Below are positions 1-11,500 of a DNA stretch of 64,000 nt, piece after piece. Source of the stretch: Phoronis australis (lineage: Eukaryota; Phoronida; Phoronidae); the NCBI GenBank assembly GCA_002633005.1, contig NMRA01000066.1, positions 568,940 to 632,939 on the forward strand, given 5' to 3'. Made by a program: the position numbers and the translations under genes. Numbering within the stretch: position 1 is the stretch's first letter; each line of letters starts with the position of its first letter. Below the pieces are notes generated by a model. That model was given only the letters and a program-made list of their open reading frames with translations, did no database searches and was not told the origin of the DNA.

Positions 1-3000
1 AGTATCTATTTTGATACAGTTATCGATTTCTCAAGTGCAATTTATAATTTATGAAAATTGATTTAAAACGACACCACTCATAATGAGTGTTTATAGATTA
101 GTGAGATATTTATATTTCAAAAAGGCTATCTACTCGCATCTGTAGGTTAGCCTGAGTGGATAAAACTCATTCCAGCCAAACATTGGTTTCGCTGAAGTCA
201 TTAGTGTCAGTTAAAAAGAACAATAAGTGGAAGAATCATGGGGAAATATAAATTGTATTGCTTGAAGAATAGCAATGCTGCTTACGTGATGGTTCAATAA
301 AGAACAATCGTCTAATTCCGTAATCTGCCGTCTGCTTCCTGTTGACTTAATTTACACCCACTTGCCTGCTGACGTCAGTGTTCTTCGAGCTGACTTATCA
401 GACTGTGAAAAGTATTTTTTGACAAATTAGACCGACACACACGACACGATTTTTCGACGCCAACATTGTGGTGTCGTGTGCGCTGGTTCAAGATAACTCA
501 TAGACAAAATCACAAGTTGTCGGCTGAGCATCAAATATATTTGATTGAAAGACATCTTGTCGTGCCATGTCGTATCGTATGGGTTGCTGCCGATTATTTG
601 TGGTGACCAAGGCTTGTGAGCTGAAATCAAAATCAAGATATAGGTGTTCAGACAGGTCGTATAAAACAAAAGTTCGAGCGTAGCAGGAAATCACGTTCGA
701 CTAACATGTGCTACAGTGCATGCTAGTTCCCAACCCAAGTAGTTGATTATTTTCAAAACCTCGGCACAACAAAAATCGTATCGCGTGCGCTTGTTCAACA
801 GTCATCAATGATCGCGAGACCTTACCCGAAGATAGTGTGCTGACCGCAAGAGCATTGAAATGTACAGAGACACCTTTGTACTCTATTTTCACTAAGAAAA
901 CTGACAGGAATACACAAGCGAACTTGGACGAAGGTTCTTCCTGATAATCTTTTTTCAAGACGACCTCGATTTTCAAAAAACAAATTACATTGAATATGTT
1001 TGAAGCATAACTACCGAGCTCCTAGTAGTCAACTTGTATACACTGGGTGGATATCTGGGAGATGGTTCCCTGATATAAACAAAAATACGAATTTTCGGTT
1101 GATTTCATTTTTTCTAGACAACAAAAAGAAAAGGAAAGAGTCTTTAAGCAATGTCGCTGGCGCACAACAATTATACATACACAAAACGTACCGAGAGTGG
1201 CGTAGACGAAGTAATATCCCACGAGACATTATTCCTCGTATCGACCGAGACCGAAGATCTTGGTCGATATGCAAAATAATATATTTATCGAATTTCTGAG
1301 TTTATTTCATTTTTTCGTCAGATTTTTTAAATACTTCACTCAGACTGTTCACGAAGCGGATCACATCCCATATGAATGTACTTGCGCGTTAGGTTGCAAG
1401 TTTTCTCTAGTAAAAGAAACAGTTTTAAATGTAATGATTTATTACTTGAAAAATAGATATCAAAGATGTAAACAACGGTAACTGTGCATTGAACTTGTAA
1501 AAAGCTACGGACACAGCGTATGACTTTGGGCATTACTTCATTGATTTGTGAAAACAAAAATAGTTATGTTTTATTTATCACCCCGCTGAGCAAATTTTGC
1601 AACCAGAGAAACTCAAACATATCGCATGCTTACCACACAATTGCTCGAGACATTTCATCACGGTAAATTCCACACAATAGGATGAATAATTTGTCATCAC
1701 CGAGGAAAACTATGGTATCATCGATTGTTAACTGCTGTCAATCAATACACCAAATGATTATATCCGCTTCGTTCATTCCAAATAAAACAGTTTGGGTCAT
1801 GTTTTTATTTATTGCCGTTTGTGTCTCGCAACATCCCTTGTCTTATCGACACAATACGGCCATTTTTATGAACAGCTAGGTGAATGTAGACTGTCTTTTC
1901 ATTACAAATCAATTTGAAACAAACTAACAGAAAAGACGTTAATATCTTTCGCCTTGGATTCTATATACGCTTCAATTTGTTAAAATGGCGATAAACCCGC
2001 CTACAAAACACTTTCAGTTGATGGACTTAGTCTCAAACCGTCCCCGAGTCAAGTCCGAAGTGGTTTCTAGGATTGGAGATAAGTAAAGGTTCAACCGACA
2101 AAATGGCTAGTCTAGTACAAACTCTAGAAATAACGAAATATCATTTCTTTGAAGCCTAAGGATCACTTCTCAGCTGATTAAGAACCAAGTTGAGAGCAAG
2201 TTTATAGCTGTTAATGGTCTAAATCAAAATTTCGCTTCTTTCACGGAATGTGCGTTTACAGATGCTTCAAAATACTGAAGTTGATTCTTGTGTTAGAGGC
2301 GTAAAGTAATTATTACATTACGACATAAAGTAAGTATTTGCGGAGCTAAAAGTTACTTTACGCCGCAAATATTTACTTTACGCCGCAAATAATTACTTTA
2401 TGTCACAAATCATTTATGTCGCACTTAATTACACCTGTAACAAGAATTATGTTACGCACGTAATTTAACGGCGTAACGTTCACTCATTTTGGACAACGAT
2501 ACATTATAGGGTAACAAGGGATTCTAGAAGTAAATGTCTATAACTAGCTAAGCTTTAAAACAGCGAAACAGCTCTCAAAAAGTGGTGTGGCGTGAATGTC
2601 TTAAAATCAACCAAGAAACAAAACAGCAGAAAATAAGATTGTTATCTGCTATTTTGGTGTGCTTGCTAGCATAGTAGGGTAAGTTCGCTATAGGCAGTCT
2701 TCTGTAGTTGGTCAAACAAAAACCAGGCATTAACTACCGTGTGTTCTTGCACTGAGGAAACGAGCATGTTCACAGTATTAGAGAAAAGCAGGTCTAGTCC
2801 TAATGAAATTCTGGTCAATGAAGAAAGTGTTCCTTTGTCCATCAGTGACAATGGTGCACAGTCGTGCAGACTTCAAACGAGCAACAAACTTGATGCAAAA
2901 GATTTCCAAGGTTACGTGTCACTATTCCGAAAGTTCAAGTCTCCGAAAGTCCACTACTCTGAAGTTTCACTACTCCGACAATTCATTAATCTGATTGTCT

Positions 3001-3357
3001 GAAAATGAGTCGGAACTGACATGGATGAAATATTATTTTTGTATCCATTCACATGTAGTAACCAAGAGCTGAGCAGTTCTTAAAACATTGCTTACATTGT
3101 TTACAATTGAGCTTCGTTCCAATCACTGCCAATGGTGACTTCTTGAATCTAACTAACGACTCATTCTCAAGCAGGGACAACATCTGGGGCACGGGTCAGG
3201 TCTGCGGCGACCTGAAGACTGAATGGGACTCTCCGACTTTGTGAAGACTGGCAGGGACAGTGTAGCATTCTAAGTACACTTAGTTTCGACCACTTCCGTA
3301 GGGTGAGGTAATTATTCATTAATATCCCTACTTCGTATTCTTTTAAAAGGATAATAA
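1..3357. other. Intergenic stretch, no gene seen
   Basis: No open frame here shows a recognisable domain, a consistent splice pattern or similarity to the paralogous genes downstream. The frames are under 100 codons and overlap on both strands, as expected by chance. A short TTTACGCCGCAAATA-type local repeat lies near 2325-2420, and a run of ACTACTCCGAA-like words lies near 2920-2985. It could contain untranslated or regulatory sequence of gene A or a neighbouring gene that I cannot recognise. Confidence 0.6.
2325..2420. repeat. Short tandem and inverted local repeat
   Basis: The word TTACTTTACGCCGCAAATA recurs in adjacent, slightly diverged copies. An inverted version (AAAGTAAGTATTTGCGG) precedes them, so the stretch can fold on itself. 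Nothing ties it to a gene; it may be the remnant of a small mobile element. Confidence 0.5.
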
Positions 3358-4060
3358 ACCTGTGATGATTTCCACCAACCCTCGTTCTGTCACCTGCTAA
3401 TGCATCACTGACGTCAATTTTCTAAGGTAAAAGTATACCAAACCCGGTTTTAACCTATTAACAGATTCTACAAACGACTTCCCCATCGAGTTCTCTGAAA
3501 CGAAATAATGCTCGGCTCGACAACCCTCTAAAGTTTTGAGGAAAATCAGAAAACCCCTTACAAATTATGCTAAAGGGGCAAGCGTGACCTACGCTTTTAG
3601 CGAGTTACGCGGCATCTGTGGAAAAAGACCACCTACAAAGGGCCATAATGTCCAATTCGTGAGATCAGTGGGTATGAATTCTTAGTTGATTCCTGCTTTA
3701 TCTTTCAAGAATGACGCCAATGATGCAACAGCAAGTGAGAGAACGAGGATTGGTTGAAATCATCAAAATAGTTTTTTTTTTAAGGAAGGAATCACGTGAA
3801 ACTCATACACCCCATGTCAAAGTATGGTCCTTGCTGGGTGGACTTTTCCCACAGTTGCCGTGTAATTCGCAAAAAGCGTAGGTTACGCTTGCTCGTTTAC
3901 CAAATTTTGAAAGGAGTGTTCAAAATTTTCAGCAAATTTTGAGGGTTGTCAATGGTTATAGAGTATTATTTTGTTTCAGAGAACTGGGTGGGAAAGTCAT
4001 TTTTATTGTCGGTCAATAGGCCAAACCCGGATTTGGTATCCTTTTAAAAATGCAAGAACG
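3358..4060. repeat. Imperfect fold-back element with shuffled inverted arms
   Basis: Segment 3361-3422 recurs inverted at 3705-3768 (shared word AACGAGGATTGGTTGAAATC, diverged). Segment 3423-3660 recurs inverted at 3815-4060, including the words AACCTACGCTT, AGTTCTCTGAAAC and TACCAAA-CCGG. The inverted pieces appear in the order a, b, a', b' rather than a, b, b', a', so this is not a simple palindrome. The arms have diverged visibly. Best read as an old fold-back transposon or nested inverted duplication. Confidence 0.6.
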
Positions 4061-6084
4061 TACTTAGTTTTCCGTATTCGTGCGACATGCAAGCCATTTC
4101 GTATGCGCATGAAATCAATAGTACATGTACGTGGACGTTGTTTTCGGTACACATGTAGTACACCACTCAGCACATCTAATAACCGAAGTATCGTTTACTT
4201 TTGTATGCAAAAGTATAAAAATTAAACGTGGGGTTCGAAAATTTAGATATTTTCGGAGTAGTGAGCCTTCGGAGAAGAATAGTGTGCTTTGCCCATTTCC
4301 AGCGATGTATGTAACACGCAAAAATACAACCAGACAAAAATTTCGTCAAGTCATTCTCAGACTAAAAAATTTCGTCTGAGTGTGTATTTAAGCACGCCTG
4401 AGTTGAAAGTTTGGCTGGTCGACCTTTGCAAAATATGAAAGGTCCACTGTTCCAGAAATTCGAACCACCCCCTGCGTAATGCTGGTACGGGCCTGCATGT
4501 GCAGAACTTTTTGAAATTAATTACGCAACTCTAATGCGGCATGGCACTGGGTAACCTTGGTAACTTACCAAATCGACTTTCCGTTGAGAAATCCCACTTG
4601 TTGTTCAAAATTGGCAAAAGATAATGACATATTTTTAAAGTCTTACATTACCTTTCCCCTTGCATCCTCGCAAACTGTGACTTTTCTTCTCGCCATCTGG
4701 TGTCACTTTCGGTCACGTACACTGTACAGTGGTGAAACCTAACAAACTATTTGTGCAACTTTTCAAGTAGTTGTTGTCATTCAAGACGTCCCTTTGCGTT
4801 TCGTCAAATAATCATTCAATTGCGTAGCCACAAAAAATAAATGGTTTCTTACATATGTCTCAAATGTCACATAATCGCTTGCAATCACGTGACAGACATT
4901 TTTTTCGTGAAAAACTTAATTCCAACAGTCTGTAAGCAGAGATATCAGAGAAGTTAGTCATCAAAATCTAGTTTTAGAAAAATATTAATTTTGCGACATC
5001 TCCGTTGTTCGAAATTAAATAAAAAACGGAGATAACCTTCCCTCGGCTATAGACCATAAATACGCTGTGCCAATCCATTCACGCACTGAACTGAAAGAAA
5101 TCGATGTTCAAATCTGACAAAAGCGTAGAAAATCAAAAGGCAGGAAAGGCCAACAAATACTGGCAACGTAGGGCTGATTTCCTTTCCTGAAGCATAGTTC
5201 CTTGAGATCAGACTCGCAATTCTTTGCGAGAAATCGCCATGCATTAGAAGTAAAACAAGAGGTTGCACTAAATTTTACTTGTAGGTATCTATAACGGAAC
5301 GGGCCACAACTGAAGCAATATATTGTAGTTATATGTATAGGAAACTAATATCTTTGACTACTGTCGCCCCAACCAACCGATATTTTTGGCACGTGAACAA
5401 TGTATACAAATTGTAAAGTATAGGAATGAAAAATAACGATAAATTTTAATCAAATTTTGCTGATATGGCATTTTTGAAAAAATCGCACTTTCAAGCCAAT
5501 CGTCATGTCTCTGTCAAACAAACTGGTGAAAAGTGAGAGCCTAGATAAGTTATGACTAAGTGATGCAGGACACCTTTACTCAAATATCGAATGACAGAAA
5601 TTCTATCAGGAAAGCACTGTATTTTTCGCCAAAGGTAGCAAACATTGTCAAAATAAATCGGATGAAAAGTGTCAGAAATCAATATACAACCTTTGCTCCC
5701 TGCCAAATCAATGAGATCCATGACTTGTGAAAGCAGGATTATTTGTGTTAAAAGACGCCACTAAGGATGTACTTTCCCTTAGCGGTTATACCTTATTACG
5801 TCAAATATTAGTGATGACGTCTTTGTATAGAATATACAGAAAAGAGTCATCAAAATATTGAATATTTTACATCACTTTATTTTTACAAATATTGTTAATC
5901 AAATGGACATCATAGTTTTACTTTAATTCATTCGTAGCAATTTCTACAATAGGCGCAGTTTTAAAAAAAATTTGGCCGTGTTATAGAAAATAGCATATGT
6001 ATATTAGCATATTAAATAAAATGTTTTTCAACTGTAAGTGTTTATAAAAATATTACGGACTACAATAGATTTTCAACCCCACCC
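4061..6084. other. Intergenic stretch, no gene seen
   Basis: No credible coding exon was found on either strand. Frames of 60-85 codons occur but have no domain signature and no splice context. An inverted echo of the ACTACTCCGAA words at 2920-2985 occurs near 4250-4270 and may mark the outer limit of the fold-back region to the left. Confidence 0.5.
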
Positions 6085-6272
6085 CTCCATCCATCTACTC
6101 ACCCATCTATCCATCCATCCATCCATCCATCCATCCATCCATCCATCCATCCATTCATCCATCCATCCATCAATCCATCCATCCATCCATCAATCTATCC
6201 GTCCGTCCTCTCACTAATTCATCTATCCATCTGAGTGTACGCCCGTCCATCCGTCCGTCCGTTCGTCTGTCG
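6085..6272. repeat. (CCAT)n microsatellite, degenerate
   Basis: A nearly pure run of CCAT/ATCC tetranucleotides spans about 6085-6200. It then degenerates into CCGT and CTAT variants to about 6272. Confidence 0.95.
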
Positions 6273-6482
6273 GCCGGTCCACAATATTGGAAGGGTTGTC
6301 AAACCCTATCAAAATTTATTGCCTTTTGACATGTTCTTTACTTGTCGAATGACGTGCTGGTCCGCGATGAAATTAGGTCGGTATTTCTCTTTACGAAGTT
6401 GTTAGTTCGCAGTATTATTAATGGCTCAAATTAATGAATTAAAGCACTATAATTGTGCAAAAAATGATAGTAATAATGCTAC

Positions 6483-6726
6483 CATGCGCGCACCCAGGGG
6501 TGACTCGGGGGCCGGAACGAGCACCCCATTTGGGAAAGTGGGCAAAAAGGTCCGCCTCAGAGAAACAAAAACTCCGAAAAACAGTAGAAAACGAGACAGA
6601 ATTCCACTAAAAAGGCAGCAACTTCCCACATTCGGCGAATACACAATTCACAGCTTTGAACGTACACCGTGAATACGCATTCTCAAAAATTCGAGCCCTC
6701 CATTTTTTAGGCTGGCTCAGGGCATG
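6483..6726 (+). mobile_element. MITE family 'CATGCGCGCACCCAG', copy 1
   Basis: The left end reads CATGCGCGCACCCAG. The right end is a degraded CTGGcTcaGgGCATG, an inverted match to the left. A 5-bp direct repeat (GCTAC) abuts both ends and may be the target duplication. Internal words (AAAAAGGTCCGCCT, AAAAATTCGAGCCC, CATTTTTTAGGCTGG) recur in copies at 32387-32621 (same orientation) and 51890-52126 (opposite orientation). It is non-autonomous: no transposase frame fits in about 240 bp. Superfamily is uncertain. Confidence 0.75.
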
Positions 6727-6739
6727 GCTACCACTGAGA

Positions 6740-6935
6740 CTTCTACTGCTGCTGCAGCTGCCGTCGCCAGCGCCACTGCCGCCACCAGCGCCACTGCCCT
6801 TAATGCTACTGCTACAAATGACAATGTTGATGATAATATTGATCATAGTGATATAATGACGATAATAGTAATAAGAGCGACACCAATCATCATCATGATA
6901 ACATAAATGATACTAGTAATGATAATTACAATATA
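6740..6935. repeat. Low-complexity trinucleotide tract
   Basis: A degenerate GCC/GCT-type run (about 6745-6815) passes into a GAT/ATA-type run (about 6815-6935). The alanine- and leucine-rich frames it produces are repeat artefacts, not protein evidence. Confidence 0.75.
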
Positions 6936-7738
6936 ATTTTATCTATTACGTAGGCACCTGATACCGGTATATTCCACAGGACTAAAAGTCTTGTTACTGA
7001 TATTAGAAAAAAATAACGTTAAAATGATTTCATTCAAAATTGTTCCCAGCATGAAGTCATAACTTTGTCATGAATTATTTCAATTTTCATTGCTTTAAAA
7101 AGTTAATCATGGTGATCGTTTTGCCAATTATCGACCATTTTGATAAAAGCTCGATACCTTATTACATGCAATTGCCATTCCAAACAGTCAATTGCATTCA
7201 CCGTATATCCACAATCAACTCAACCCCGTTTATAATTAAGCGATAAATTATTTATGACATTCAGTTGAATGAAATGCGAGCGAAGACATCGATCGACTTA
7301 ATCAAACGAAACTAAACAAATACCAGCTCTAAACAATACCGTTCTGAAATGACAAAATCCATTTTACCGTTCGCCAAAATTCAGGGAGCGATTTTGATAA
7401 ACGTACACGATAGTGATGAATTGTTTTTAGATGATGAAACGTTATTCAATAATATATAATGTGTCTATTATACTTAAAATAAAGAACGAGTGTGTTATGT
7501 TGAGGTAGAACCTTAAGTTCTATATTGGTTAGGAAGATTGTGTAATCTATTGAAATATATAACTTAAATTGAACTTAATTTGAATAGTTGCTAGTTTGAC
7601 GGCATTTCCTTTCGATGGTATAGTTTTGTGTCTAATTTCATTTCATACGAAATTCATCTGTTGTCTTTGAAGATTTTAGTTTAGATTAAGCTTATTTTTG
7701 ATAAACTCCCTGCACATATTCATGTAGAGTCACATAAT
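6936..7738. other. AT-rich intergenic stretch, nothing recognised
   Basis: No open frame, repeat family or regulatory signal in this AT-rich segment could be supported. It ends at the boundary of the perfect inverted repeat. Confidence 0.5.
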
Positions 7739-8173
7739 ACAGAATTTGTTGAATGCACGACACTTTTCATTGTTCACGGTCTTTATTCCGTTGCGTTCAT
7801 ACTTTCTGAACAAAACTCTACTCTCTACTGAACATAGATACAGTAACTGACCTAGCGACATAATTAAAAGACACACGATATTTCGAAACATACTTGTTTC
7901 ATTCTCAAGTGAAGATAAAATGACGCAGTAATGCCACCACAGAGTATAAGCTGACGACACACTTATACTCTGTGGTGGCATTACTGCGTCATTTTATCTT
8001 CACTTGAGAATGAAACAAGTATGTTTCGAAATATCGTGTGTCTTTTAATTATGTCGCTAGGTCAGTTACTGTATCTATGTTCAGTAGAGAGTAGAGTTTT
8101 GTTCAGAAAGTATGAACGCAACGGAATAAAGACCGTGAACAATGAAAAGTGTCGTGCATTCAACAAATTCTGT
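7739..8173. repeat. Perfect inverted repeat, 212-bp arms, 11-nt loop
   Basis: Checked base by base, 7739-7950 is the exact reverse complement of 7962-8173; the spacer 7951-7961 is 11 nt. Symmetry fails immediately beyond the outer ends. An 11-bp direct repeat, GTCACATAATA, lies at 7729-7739 and again at 8206-8216. Each arm carries the same short frame. On the right arm (+, 8021-8221) it encodes 66 residues beginning MFRNIVCLLIMSLGQLL, which resembles a signal peptide; on the left arm the same peptide reads from the minus strand. Candidates are a young fold-back duplication, a hairpin-RNA source, or an assembly artefact. The coding value of the ORF is doubtful. Confidence 0.95.
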
Positions 8174-8462
8174 GTAACAGAAAACTTGCTCCCGAAGTAC
8201 AGTCAGTCACATAATAGATAACATAACTACGTTAAACTGGGTCTTTTGCCGTTCATAATGACTTTTGCACACAGTTTCAAGTCAGGTGAGCTGGTTTAAC
8301 ATTGCTTTCATACAAACCCCTAAAAATTCAGGAACGACACCTCGATCGAAGAAACGAACGTCGCCAAATCAATTGTTTGACCCTCCAGAAGTGCCTTGGA
8401 AAAAATCAATCCTGTTAGTTGACGACAAGACCGGGGCAATTTGACTAAGGGTCTTAAACGCG

Positions 8463-8469
8463 TTTATAT
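8463..8469 (+). promoter_or_regulatory. Candidate TATA-like element of gene A
   Basis: TTTATAT lies 34 bp upstream of the gene A start codon. The same word lies 78 bp upstream of the gene B start (51054-51060). The spacing in gene A would leave a very short 5' leader, so it could be fortuitous or the leader exon could lie further upstream. Confidence 0.25.
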
Positions 8470-8502
8470 CTTTCCTCACACATTGAGCCAAAACCACACG
8501 AA

Positions 8503-8560
8503 ATGTCATGGAATAAGACCTACATCTGCTTATTTGTCATAGCCGTGGCTGTTGTCGCAG
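8503..8560 (+). CDS. Gene A exon 1: signal peptide
   Basis: A 58-nt first coding exon encodes 19 residues plus the first base of codon 20. It starts MSWNKTYICLFVIAV and is followed by small residues typical of signal peptidase sites. Donor GTATGT, phase 1. Gene B has a first exon of exactly the same length and phase with an unrelated but equally hydrophobic sequence, which supports this start. The next exon is 9.7 kb away. Confidence 0.85.
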
Positions 8561-11500
8561 GTATGTAAAACTAATTATTGTTGTCATTACAAATCGCCAC
8601 CGACAGTTCGGACGGCATCGATCTCCATCCTCAGTGGACAGCAACTCCACGTGATGGGGTCAGGTTAGGGTGGTGAGATAACGGAGAGTATCTGATGGCA
8701 AAGCACGTTCTCAAAAACATCCACCACTGGATTAGAGTCATTCGCCAAATGAGCCAATCTTCATTTGAAACTGCTTCTTATTCATTGGCGAAGTTTTACT
8801 CTTCTAATTTCGTTACGACATTAGAATTGAATCAAAACTGCATTTACTGACATTTCCTGAGGAATTTTGAATTTCTTAGTATATAATGTGAATACTGACA
8901 ATTAGTGTTAATATCTAAGATGGTATAACCTCACCTTGCATCGCAAAAATATTCCGCTTTTTTACCACGTACCTTTATGAAATGGGTCTCAAATTATTCC
9001 GCAGTCAAAGTAGAGGTGATTTCAGAGGTTCGACAGGCTCAGTTGATTGTTCTTCATCGCTTGAGACCCGGCTCTACAAGTTGGCTTGACACGGCGTGTC
9101 ATTTTGTGCGCCCAGCATAGTCTCAAGGAGTAAAAAATGTCACTTCTTTGAAACACAGAAACTACTTATCATTTGAGTAATGAATAATTTGAGACCAATT
9201 TTATAGCGATATATAAGCCTAAATCAAAAGTTCGCTTCTTCGACGGAACGCGACCTATAGAACGACTGTATTTCCCACCTCTCGTACGACTAGCGCCGAA
9301 TAATTTAACTGTTGCATCAAAAATTAAATGGCATGGTGATGAATCAGTAAAAAATGACTTTCGCTGTGCGAGAAATTGTGACAGCTATAAAAAAAAACAT
9401 TTCCAAACCTTTCCCTGAAACAACACGGCTAAAAAGACGACTCAAAGCAGGAATTTGGATCCAAAACAAACGGTGTATACGATATTACTATGAAGATTTT
9501 GATACTCCTTTCGTTCTTCAAAATAATTGTTATAGTTAGATGCAGGCTGCTCTCACTAAATTACTGTGAGTGAGGTTTAGTTCTACGATTCTACAACGAG
9601 TGTAATAAAAGTATAAGATTTTCCGTTCTTACCACTAGATGGTGAAAAGGGCACCGATGAGGTAGTTTCGGAAACATCTACTCATAGTTGAGTTGACTTA
9701 CCTTGGAAGGCTATTGGTACAGCGTTGTCTGATATTCAGAGTAAATATTGAGCTTCGGTCTAAAATTGAACACACATGGGAACGACAGTTACACACATGT
9801 ACGGTCAGAAACATATGTAGGACCATATCCACAACTCTGTGCATTCAGCAAAAAAATCTTGCTAGAAAACTATATACCTTAACAAAGTGAAAGTACGGAA
9901 TATATTTTCTGAAAGTAGAAAGTCTGTAGAATTTGACTTTTTGCCAATTTATTATGAATTGGGTCACGTGACCACGGCTTTAGTAAAATTTAGCCAAAAG
10001 GTGTATTGAAAGCAAAACAACGGTATCAATTACATGATATAAATGACCAAGGTGAGATATCGAAAAGGTTGTGACAGCTTTCTAAAATATCATTTCGTTT
10101 CGTTCTACGCAACTTTAAACGCTTGTCAAGAAAATCATAAAAGTCATGGTTTTGATAAACCCTCATGCAAAAGTTGAACATTTTGAAAACAATTCCTAAA
10201 AGCTTTTTTGAGAGCAGAGCATAAAGCGCGGTATTTGAAAGTTTCATACGTCGTTGGGTCACGTGACCACGGCTTCAGTCCGATCAGCCATTTCTGAGAC
10301 ATGGCGTTCCAAAGCCAGCCAAATTTGGCCATTTTATTGGGTGCTACAAAATGTTTTAACTGCTATCAACCCGTATCTGACCAAACTACTAACTTTTAAT
10401 TTAGAACACTTGTCACATAACTTTTTCCTTACTCAGACTAGAGGAGAAAACTGGGTCCCGTTTCATGAAAAGTGGCTTACGACTTGCCAGAAATCCAATC
10501 TCAAGCTCTTCATAACTGTTTTCTGAAAAATACTTAAATCTCATTTAAGCAAAATTTGAAAGTCTTTGAGCATATACACTGAATCATTGAGTTAATTTCT
10601 ATAATTTACTATTAGACTGTGATGCGTTCACCATTACGTCAGGGATAACGGATCGTAAGTCCCAATTTCTGCCGTAAGAGTGACTTTTCATCAAATAATC
10701 CCCAGGGCTAGGGGAGGGCTGGTAGGTTACCAGTTCTGGAGTTCGGGTTCATCAAGCTGACTTGTCACGACGGGTTTCAAGAAATAACTATCTATTTTGT
10801 CCGAAACCACTTCTCATCTGAGCAAAGAACAACTACAGGTTAATTTTGCAGCAGTAAGTGTTCTGAATCAAAAGATGATTTATTTAACGGACGTTAGGTT
10901 TGTACTAGCTTTGATACATAAATTACACGTGTCACCAAATGTCTAACACGCAAATCTCCAACAACCAGCACGAAGATAATCCTATCTGTAGAATCTTTAT
11001 TTGAGTAATGCATTAATTCGAATGCCTTTGACACTGTCCACCGTTGCTCCCGTCGTTGTCGCGTGGTGTTACCTCTCTAACAGAACCCAAAGCACTTCTG
11101 TAAATGACAAAACCTCAGATTCCATTAATCAATGACCTGTCGAGTATCATCAGGTATTGCAACCATTTGAAGTTTATATCATGCAGCCTCTTTATGCTGG
11201 GTGTTCAAGGATAAAATTAGAAGATACTTCGAATAATGAACTTTGTTAATGTGTACCAGGGGTTGTCAGTAAATGGACTCACTTCAAATACCATCAAAAC
11301 CAAATCTGTGTGATTCTATTTCCACGGGAGGGATAAAAATCAAATGGACCCAAGGATATCTCATTGTGAATCCACTTTAAGCTGTGCCAGTGAAAAGAAA
11401 GACATTGTATTCACTTTCCAGTCCTTCCATATATGGACAAACATATGGCCAACGTTCTATATACAATATCTCAAAGATTTTTTAGTATTTCCTGGTTTTG

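Noticed and set aside
6085-6272. Regular short repeats resembling a CRISPR array
   Set aside because: Tetranucleotide microsatellite with no repeat-spacer structure, in a eukaryotic window.
6607-6906. Gly/Ser- and Ala/Thr-rich ORFs
   Set aside because: Products of a trinucleotide low-complexity tract next to a MITE.
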